The notes under the pieces are model-generated. The model was not told the origin of the DNA. It did not search any database and saw only the letters and a program-made list of their open reading frames with translations. The position numbers and the translations under genes were made by a program. Shown one piece after another: positions 15,242 through 19,807 of a DNA stretch of 19,807 nt (its first letter is position 1; the number at the start of each line of letters is the position of its first letter). This stretch comes from JBOGJI01 sp050747865. GTDB taxonomy: Bacteria; Acidobacteriota; Thermoanaerobaculia; Multivoradales; JAHEKO01. Location: the NCBI GenBank assembly GCA_050747865.1, contig JBOGJI010000359.1, forward strand, positions 1-19,807, in the 5' to 3' direction.

Positions 15242-15260
15242 TGGCACACAAAGTGTGCCA
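15242..15260. promoter_or_regulatory. Perfect palindrome, operator candidate
   Basis: TGGCACAC-AAA-GTGTGCCA is an 8-bp perfect inverted repeat with a 3-bp centre, lying between two divergent promoters. Its centre is about 70 bp upstream of the LysM operon -10 and about 160 bp upstream of the glnA -35. It looks like a dimeric-regulator site; the regulator is unknown. Confidence 0.45.
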
Positions 15261-15362
15261 CAAGTGTTTCACCCCCTGTCCCACGCGTGTCAAGGTGTCC
15301 CGTGTTGCATCGCCGTTATCGAGGCGCGGTGCAGGGCTGTGCCGGCCGAGCCGCTGTCCGCG

Positions 15363-15390
15363 AGATCTCGCTCTCTGTGCACAGATCTCG
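15363..15390 (+). promoter_or_regulatory. Paired AGATCTCG repeats upstream of glnA
   Basis: AGATCTCG occurs at 15363-15370 and again at 15383-15390, 20 bp apart, which is about two helical turns. The first copy is inside the palindrome GCGAGATCTCGC (15360-15371), and TGTGCACA (15376-15383) lies between. The block ends about 21 bp before the glnA -35 candidate, a suitable place for an activator. Confidence 0.3.
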
Positions 15391-15411
15391 TTGCAGTATG
15401 CGCGTTTGGAC

Positions 15412-15440
15412 TTGCTTTCCTGGAGGTTCCGGTCTAGATT
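15412..15440 (+). promoter_or_regulatory. glnA promoter candidate
   Basis: TTGCTT (15412-15417) and TAGATT (15435-15440) are separated by 17 bp. A start near 15447 would give a short leader that contains GGAGGG (15461-15466) before GTG 15471. The match to the housekeeping consensus is partial. Confidence 0.45.
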
Positions 15441-15470
15441 CTGCGAAACGTCCACGAAACGGAGGGCACT

Positions 15471-16805
15471 GTGACAACGCGTGAAGAGATCCTGAAGGCC
15501 GGCGACAAGGAGAACGTCCACTTCCTGCGCCTGCAGTTCACCGACATCATGGGTGTGATCAAAAACGTCGAGATCCCCCGCAGCCAGTTCGAGAAGGCGC
15601 TGGACGGCGAGATCATGTTCGACGGCTCGTCGATCGAGGGGTTCACCCGCATCGAGGAGTCGGACATGCTGCTGGTGCCGGACTTCGAGACCTTCCAGGT
15701 CAACCCGTGGACCAACCCGGACGGGACCCGGGTGGCGCGCATGATCTGCGACGTGCACCTGCCCGACGGCTCCGCCTTCCCCGGCTGCCCGCGCCTGACC
15801 TTGAAGCGCCAGGTGGCGCGCGCCGCCAAGCTCGGCTACGTCATGGTCGCCGGCCCCGAGGCCGAGTTCTTCCTGCTGCAGACGGATGCCAACGGAAACG
15901 TCCTCGGCGAGACCCATGACGTCGGCGGCTACTTCGACCTGACGCCGGTGGACAAGGGGGAGCAGTGCCGCCGCGACATCGTGCTGGTGCTCGAGGCCAT
16001 GGCCTTCGAGGTCGAGGCCGCCCACCACGAGGTGGCGCCGGGGCAGCACGAGATCGACTTCAAATACGCCGACGCGGTGAGCTGCGCCGACAACGTCTCC
16101 ACCTTCCGCTTCGTGGTCAAGAAGGTGGCGCGCGACCATGGCCTGCACGCCACCTTCATGCCCAAGCCGTTCTACGGCGTCAACGGCTCCGGCATGCACA
16201 CGCACCAGAGCCTGCTCGCCGTCAAGGGCAAGAAGAACGCCTTCTACGACCCCAAGGGAGAATTCGAGCTGTCCAAGCTGGCACTCTCCTACATCGAGGG
16301 GGTCCTGCAGCACGCCGCGGCCTTCGTGGCGGTGACCAACCCCCTGGTCAACTCCTTCAAGCGCCTGGTGCCCGGCTATGAGGCGCCGACCAACATTGCC
16401 TGGTCGGAGAAGAACCGCTCGCCCCTGGTACGCGTGCCGGCCAAGCGCGAGATGTCGACCCGCTGCGAGGTGCGCCTCCCGGACCCGGCCTGCAACCCCT
16501 ACCTGGCGCTGGCCGTCATGCTGGCGGCCGGGCTCGACGGGGTGGAGCGCAAGCTGCCCGGCCGCGAGCCGGTGAACAAGAACATTTTCACCATGAGCCA
16601 GCGGGAGAAGCGGCGCCTGAAGATCGACGAGATCCCCGCTGATCTCTCCCAGGCCCTCGACAACCTGGAGAAGGACGCGGTGATCCTCGACGCCCTGGGT
16701 GGGCACATCGCCGAGCACTTCGTCGCCGCCAAGCGCCAGGAGTGGGCCGAATACATCTCCAAGGTCCACCCCTGGGAGCAGGAGCGCTACCTGGAAGCGT
16801 ATTGA
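15471..16805 (+). CDS. glnA: Glutamine synthetase type I (alpha-type)
   Basis: This 444-residue enzyme makes glutamine from glutamate, ammonia and ATP in the cytoplasm. The sequence is full length and close in wording to the Bacillus subtilis enzyme: MFDGSSIEGFTRIEESDM, GPEAEFFL, HHEVAPGQHEIDFKYADAV, MPKPFYGVNGSGMHTHQSL, KRLVPGYEAPTNIAWSEKNR, RCEVRLPDPACNPYLAL, and the end VHPWEQERYLEAY. The beta-type adenylylation loop (LYDLPPEE-like Tyr) is absent; the region reads NIFTMSQREKRRLKIDEIP. R60 corresponds to Arg62 of the B. subtilis enzyme, a residue tied there to feedback control. This suggests alpha-type control by metabolites rather than adenylylation. The start is GTG 15471, with GGAGGG 4 nt upstream. 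It is a single gene, divergent from the LysM operon and convergent with a lipoprotein gene 27 bp away. No terminator hairpin is obvious in that gap. Confidence 0.97.
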   Translation: MTTREEILKAGDKENVHFLRLQFTDIMGVIKNVEIPRSQFEKALDGEIMFDGSSIEGFTRIEESDMLLVPDFETFQVNPWTNPDGTRVARMICDVHLPDGSAFPGCPRLTLKRQVARAAKLGYVMVAGPEAEFFLLQTDANGNVLGETHDVGGYFDLTPVDKGEQCRRDIVLVLEAMAFEVEAAHHEVAPGQHEIDFKYADAVSCADNVSTFRFVVKKVARDHGLHATFMPKPFYGVNGSGMHTHQSLLAVKGKKNAFYDPKGEFELSKLALSYIEGVLQHAAAFVAVTNPLVNSFKRLVPGYEAPTNIAWSEKNRSPLVRVPAKREMSTRCEVRLPDPACNPYLALAVMLAAGLDGVERKLPGREPVNKNIFTMSQREKRRLKIDEIPADLSQALDNLEKDAVILDALGGHIAEHFVAAKRQEWAEYISKVHPWEQERYLEAY

Positions 16806-16832
16806 CCCGGCTCATCGCGCGTACCTGGCGCT

Positions 16833-18254
16833 CTAGTCCGTCGAGTACCAGACCTGGTAGGCGGTCCGGTTGCTCGGCTGCGTTGCCTCCACCAGCCGTT
16901 CGCCGCCGGCCGGTTCCGGAGTGCTGAGCAAGGTGCCGACGTCGACGTCGCCGCTGACCTCGCCGTCGTCACCGCTCATGCGGACGCGCAGCGTGTCTCC
17001 GGGCTGGGCCACGAACCGGATCTCCGGCGAACGGTTGGCGGGCGGGAACTGGTCGAAGAAGTGGCCGGTGTCTTTCACCGCGCGCCGGAACTCCCAGGGG
17101 CCGTCGCGGCGCGCCAGCCTTCCTCGCGAGTCGAGGTGCTCGACCGCGAGTGTAACGTCTTCGACCGCGCTGGGGTCGCCGACGTGCGGGCCTCCGCGCT
17201 TGAAACGCCGGAACGTGATGGTAGGGATGCGGATCGAGGTCGGCTCCCTCGGGCCGAACGCGAGAGAGACGGGCGAGCTGCTGTGAGTGGCCACCTTCGT
17301 CGTCCAGCCCGCGCTATGGAACACATCGGTGTCGCCGGCGCTGTGATCAGCGAGGATCTGTGCCGACTGAGGACCGGCGAGAGCCAGGCCGAGGATGTTG
17401 GGATTGGTGTGGGTCGGCTCGTAGGTGTGCTCCTCGTCCCAGGTCTCCCCGTCCGCGCTGCTGTGCGTCGAGGTGATGCCGTGGCGCAGGCCGTTCACCC
17501 CGGGCGCGCTGGCGCGATCTACCGCCAGCCACAAGACCCCTGGTGAGGTGGCGAGCTGCGGCCAGGTGTTGGACGTGAGGACGGTCCCGTCTCCGTTACG
17601 GGCCAGAACGCCGGTCGAGGCCGGCCAGGCGAGGGCGTTGGTGGTGGAGAGCACGCGCACGCTGAAGCCGTCCTTGTGAGCGAGAAAGAAGCTGCCGCCG
17701 AAGTAGGCCATGCCAAGCATCCTGGCACCGGCCAGCGACGGAACGGTTGCAACTGCCGAAGTCGTGGGTCGAATGCGCAGCACTGTGGGCAGCCCCGCAG
17801 AGTCGGAGAAGCCGACGAACCACGCCCCGCTCCCCCCGTAGACCACGGCGGGCCGCGACAGCGAATCCACCGCGAAGCTGCCGTGGGTGGTGTCCCCGCC
17901 CCAGCTGACGCCATCGGTGGAGGTCTGTGAGTGCAGCGTGCCGCTTGGGTCGAACCAGGCGATGACATATTCGGTGCCGATCGCCCCGATCCCCGGTGGT
18001 GGGGTCGGAGACGTCGAAGCCGGGGTGCCGTCTGCGTTGACCAGGGCGTTGGCGGTCGACCACAGCCGGCCGTCCGGCGACACGCGTGTTTCGACGTGTC
18101 CGTCGTTCGAGGTCGAGGCCATCACGTAGAGGTCGGGGAGGCGGATGCCGCCCCCGCCGCTCCACTTCGACCCGTTGCAACCGACCAGGCCGAAGGCTCC
18201 GCTGAACGCGAGAGCGAGTGCAAGCGCCGGATTCCATGCGTTTCGTCGAGACAT
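16833..18254 (-). CDS. Lipoprotein with Asp-box (sialidase-like propeller) motifs
   Basis: This 473-residue protein has an N-terminal lipoprotein signal: positive residues, a hydrophobic stretch, then LVGC with lipidation predicted at C26, so it is probably membrane-anchored outside the cytoplasm. Three S-x-D-G-x-x-W Asp boxes occur at residues 59-65 (SPDGRLW), 112-118 (STDGVSW) and 266-272 (SADGETW), with a degenerate one near 203-210 (STTNALAW). Asp boxes mark beta-propeller blades in sialidases, BNR-repeat proteins and related folds. No catalytic Arg triad or FRIP motif is visible, so I do not call it a sialidase. The last ~130 residues form a separate, probably beta-rich, unrecognised domain. 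ATG 18254 has GAGGAG about 7 nt upstream. It is convergent with glnA and divergent from the sigma factor gene. Substrate and role are unknown. Confidence 0.75.
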   Translation of the reverse strand: MSRRNAWNPALALALAFSGAFGLVGCNGSKWSGGGGIRLPDLYVMASTSNDGHVETRVSPDGRLWSTANALVNADGTPASTSPTPPPGIGAIGTEYVIAWFDPSGTLHSQTSTDGVSWGGDTTHGSFAVDSLSRPAVVYGGSGAWFVGFSDSAGLPTVLRIRPTTSAVATVPSLAGARMLGMAYFGGSFFLAHKDGFSVRVLSTTNALAWPASTGVLARNGDGTVLTSNTWPQLATSPGVLWLAVDRASAPGVNGLRHGITSTHSSADGETWDEEHTYEPTHTNPNILGLALAGPQSAQILADHSAGDTDVFHSAGWTTKVATHSSSPVSLAFGPREPTSIRIPTITFRRFKRGGPHVGDPSAVEDVTLAVEHLDSRGRLARRDGPWEFRRAVKDTGHFFDQFPPANRSPEIRFVAQPGDTLRVRMSGDDGEVSGDVDVGTLLSTPEPAGGERLVEATQPSNRTAYQVWYSTD

Positions 18255-18390
18255 CGTGTGCTCCTCGTGCCGAGACGGCGTGTGCGGACCGGATTCCCGG
18301 TCAGACCGTCGTGGGCGTCATCAACGACAGAGGCGCCGGCACGCCGTTCGTTCCCAACGACGCTCTGCCGCCGTCGTCGGCGAGAGGGAG

Positions 18391-18400
18391 GTGCTATCCT
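18391..18400 (+). promoter_or_regulatory. Extended -10 promoter candidate for the sigma/anti-sigma operon
   Basis: GTGCTATCCT fits the TG-n-TAnnnT extended -10 form and the GTGCTAnnCT pattern seen at three other gene starts here. The inferred start near 18407 would leave a leader of about 107 nt. No convincing -35 is visible. Confidence 0.35.
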
Positions 18401-18513
18401 GCGAAGCGGAGCTCACTCACCGCTCGCACTGTCCCTGGGTGTCGCGGCAGCACGTAGATCCAAGCGTGGACCGGGCTCGTGGGGGCGAGCACCAGGCTTT
18501 CGGGTGAAGCTGC

Positions 18514-19032
18514 GTGCCGAATCGGGACCAGCAGTTCGACGAGCTGACGCGCGACTACGCGGCGCTCATGGCGTCGGCGATCCGGCGGGTCTGCGGGCGG
18601 CGCCACGGCGGCCTCGTCCCCGACGTGACCCAGGAGGTGCATCTGGCGCTGTGGAAACGGCTCGAGGGTGGGAACGAGATCCGCCATCCCGCCTCCTATG
18701 TCTATAAGGTGGCGCTGACCACCGCCCTGGCCATGGTGCGCAAGCTGGAGCCGGAGGCGGCGTCGCTGGACGAGGCCATGGAGCAGGGATCGGAGCCGCG
18801 ATCCGAGGGCGACGCCGAGCTCCAGCCCGCCGAGCAGGGGCTGCTGATCCGGCAGGCCCTGGAGACACTGGAAGCCGATCAGGCGCAGGCCCTGCGGGCC
18901 TGGCTGGCCGGCTTCAACCACCTCGAGGTGGCCGAGCTCTTTGGCTGGACCGAATCGGTGGCTCGACATCGCATCTACCGCGGCATGGAACGGTTGCGGA
19001 CGACTCTGGGGGAGCGGCATGGAGACTCCTGA
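18514..19032 (+). CDS. ECF-type RNA polymerase sigma factor
   Basis: This 172-residue protein has the two-domain ECF layout. Region 2 spans about residues 5-80 (FDELTRDYAALMASAIRRVC, then DVTQEVHLALWKRL and HPASYVYKVALTTALAMVRK). An acidic linker follows (EPEAASLDEAMEQG). Region 4 lies at about 108-165, with the helix-turn-helix HLEVAELFGWTESVARHRIY. It would direct RNA polymerase to a dedicated set of promoters. The start GTG 18514 is uncertain: only a weak GGGTGAAG precedes it, but the protein begins at the expected point for region 2. The last 14 nt overlap the anti-sigma gene, a standard coupled arrangement. The subclass is not identifiable by eye. Confidence 0.88.
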   Translation: MPNRDQQFDELTRDYAALMASAIRRVCGRRHGGLVPDVTQEVHLALWKRLEGGNEIRHPASYVYKVALTTALAMVRKLEPEAASLDEAMEQGSEPRSEGDAELQPAEQGLLIRQALETLEADQAQALRAWLAGFNHLEVAELFGWTESVARHRIYRGMERLRTTLGERHGDS

Positions 19033-19666
19033 AGAGCGCGCCTGGCGCGAGGCGTACCAGTCCGGCATGCAAACCGGCTCGGGCGCCTGTCCCGGCAACG
19101 AGACCCTGGCCGCGCTGGTCCTCGGGGAGCTGAGCGGGAACGAGCGCGCCGCCCTGGTCCGCCACGTCAGCGAGTGCCGGCGCTGCGCCGAGGGCTACCG
19201 AACTCTGCTCGCTCTGCACGCCGAAGCGGGGAGCATGCTGCCGCGCCGGCGGATGCGCTGGCCCGCGGTCGCCGCGGCCGCGGTGCTCGCCGTCGGCCTG
19301 GGAGTGACCCTGGTCTGGCTGGCAAGAACCGGAGGTCCTGGCGCCGTCGACGATGCCGTGCGCGGTGGGTCGGTGGACGAGAAAGCGGTGGACCCCGCGG
19401 ATGGCGCAGTGCTCCCATCGCCGCCCGTGGCTCTTTCGTGGCCGGCCGATGCCGACGCCACCGGCTATCGCGTGCGGCTCTATGACTCCGCTGCGGAACC
19501 GTTGTGGGAATCCCATCCCATAGCGTCGAGCGAGATCGAGCTGCCGCCTTCCGTCCGCGAAGATCTGATCGCGGGGCAGGCCTACTTCTGGGTCGTCGAA
19601 GTGGCGGGCTCGTCGACGGGTCGGCGTCAGGGCCCCTACTGGTTCGAGCTGAGCGAGCCAGAGTGA
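19019..19666 (+). CDS. Zinc-finger anti-sigma factor with FN3-like periplasmic domain
   Basis: This 215-residue single-span membrane protein is the likely inhibitor of the ECF sigma factor it overlaps. The cytoplasmic zinc-binding anti-sigma motif is C24...H49-x3-C53-x2-C56 (HVSECRRCAEGY). A transmembrane helix at about 82-102 is followed by a periplasmic region that ends in an FN3-like fold (VALSWPADADATGYRVRLYD, then QAYFWVVEVAGSS). Typically, damage to or cleavage of such a protein releases the sigma factor. The reading frame is open upstream to 18941, but ATG 19019 has GGGGGAG 4 nt before it and fits the domain start. The outer domain resembles the FN3-like segment of the LysM-FecR protein in style, though not closely. 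An insertion sequence begins shortly after its stop, so any further operon genes may have been separated. Confidence 0.85.
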   Translation: METPEERAWREAYQSGMQTGSGACPGNETLAALVLGELSGNERAALVRHVSECRRCAEGYRTLLALHAEAGSMLPRRRMRWPAVAAAAVLAVGLGVTLVWLARTGGPGAVDDAVRGGSVDEKAVDPADGAVLPSPPVALSWPADADATGYRVRLYDSAAEPLWESHPIASSEIELPPSVREDLIAGQAYFWVVEVAGSSTGRRQGPYWFELSEPE

Positions 19667-19710
19667 ATGGATGGGTGCGGCCCACTGCTGTCCCACAAAC
19701 TTCACAGAAG

Positions 19711-19786
19711 AAGGCCTGAATCCGAGTTCCTCTGTTACAATGGGAATTGTCCCAAACCCTTGTAAACAGAGGAGGATTCAGGCCTT
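19711..19786 (+). repeat. Long inverted repeat enclosing the transposase ribosome binding site and start
   Basis: The outer arms 19711-19723 and 19774-19786 are perfectly complementary over 13 bp. The next arms, 19729-19740 and 19760-19772, pair over 12 bp with one bulged base. An inner stem, TGGGA/TCCCA, lies at 19741-19745 and 19750-19754. In RNA read through from outside, GAGGAGG and the first two bases of the TTG start would be buried. Confidence 0.8.
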
Positions 19787-19807
19787 GGCCCATCATTCTA
19801 CCGTCTT
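19785..19807 (+). CDS. Transposase N terminus (IS4 family, DUF4372-like), partial
   Basis: Only seven codons and two bases are in the window: start TTG, then A-H-H-S-T-V and the first two bases of the next codon. GAGGAGG ends about 9 nt upstream. The opening resembles MAHHNTVF, the common start of IS4-family transposases with an N-terminal DUF4372 domain. The catalytic DDE region lies outside the window. The short match alone would be weak; the terminal hairpin and the composition change support it. Confidence 0.55.

Larger units (their letters stand above)
15096..15470. other. Intergenic region between the divergent LysM operon and glnA
   Basis: I see no credible gene in this 375-bp gap. 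It holds the extended -10 of the LysM operon (15175-15185), a 19-bp perfect palindrome (15242-15260), paired AGATCTCG repeats (15363-15390) and the glnA promoter candidate (15412-15440). Short open frames here have no ribosome binding site and no family resemblance. If ATG 15095 is the true LysM start, the gap begins at 15096; otherwise at 15072. Confidence 0.7.
19681..19807 (+). mobile_element. Left end of an IS4-like insertion sequence, truncated by window edge
   Basis: The base composition becomes markedly more AT-rich after 19680, and the sequence leads into a transposase start. TGTCCCA occurs at 19689-19695 and again at 19748-19754. The exact left terminus and any target duplication cannot be fixed, because the right end lies outside the window. 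Family assignment rests on the first residues of the transposase and the leader structure. Confidence 0.6.

Noticed and set aside
15242..15260. Sigma-54 promoter reading of the TGGCAC palindrome
   Set aside because: The spacing from GG to the downstream GC is 12 rather than 10 bp and the TTGC box is missing.
15242..15260. CRP binding site reading of the palindrome
   Set aside because: The TGTGA-N6-TCACA half-sites are not present; only general dyad symmetry is shared.
15129..16769. A 546-codon minus-strand frame across glnA
   Set aside because: It lies opposite a highly conserved enzyme gene and has the His/Leu/Gly/Val composition of an antisense shadow.

Overview
The window is GC-rich DNA (roughly two thirds G+C by eye) packed with soil- or sediment-type bacterial genes. 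Three C-terminal repeats with the wording WIEDLATRGITAGCG...YCP...VSRGQIAVFLSKT in one secreted protein, the periplasmic two-component style and the ECF sigma/anti-sigma pair suggest an acidobacterium, perhaps Thermoanaerobaculia-like. This placement is inference; there is no rRNA marker. No tRNA, rRNA or CRISPR array was seen.

Layout. 1-1611 (minus): a two-component cluster read receiver protein -> short Y_Y_Y histidine kinase -> NarL-type regulator cut by the window edge. The receiver stop and kinase start overlap as GTGA. 1809-3434 (minus): a secreted protein with three SLH-like repeats, followed by a strong hairpin. 3609-5117 (plus): an MscS channel fused to a cyclic-nucleotide-binding domain, divergent from the SLH-like gene and convergent with the next operon. 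5125-15071 (minus): a compact four-gene operon of about 10 kb, in transcription order a LysM-FecR-FN3/Ig-like envelope protein, a 1528-residue protein with 14 PKD repeats, a dCache-HAMP class III adenylate cyclase, and a MgtE magnesium transporter. 15471-16805 (plus): glnA, of the type without an adenylylation site. 16833-18254 (minus): a lipoprotein with Asp-box motifs. 18514-19666 (plus): an ECF sigma factor overlapping its zinc-finger anti-sigma factor. From about 19680: the left end of an insertion sequence whose transposase begins at TTG 19785 inside a long inverted repeat.

How they may work together. The most interesting unit is 3609-15071. An envelope protein with a probable peptidoglycan-binding domain and a giant PKD protein are co-transcribed with a membrane cyclase that retains its catalytic residues and with an ion transporter. 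A cyclic-nucleotide-binding mechanosensitive channel lies 7 bp away, tail to tail. This could be an envelope-sensing circuit that acts through cAMP on ion flux. The domains and spacing are visible; the signalling link is inference.

Promoter-like elements of the form GTGCTAnnCT (an extended -10) precede four transcription units: the SLH-like gene, the MscS gene, the LysM operon and the sigma operon. glnA has a different, -35/-10 type candidate.
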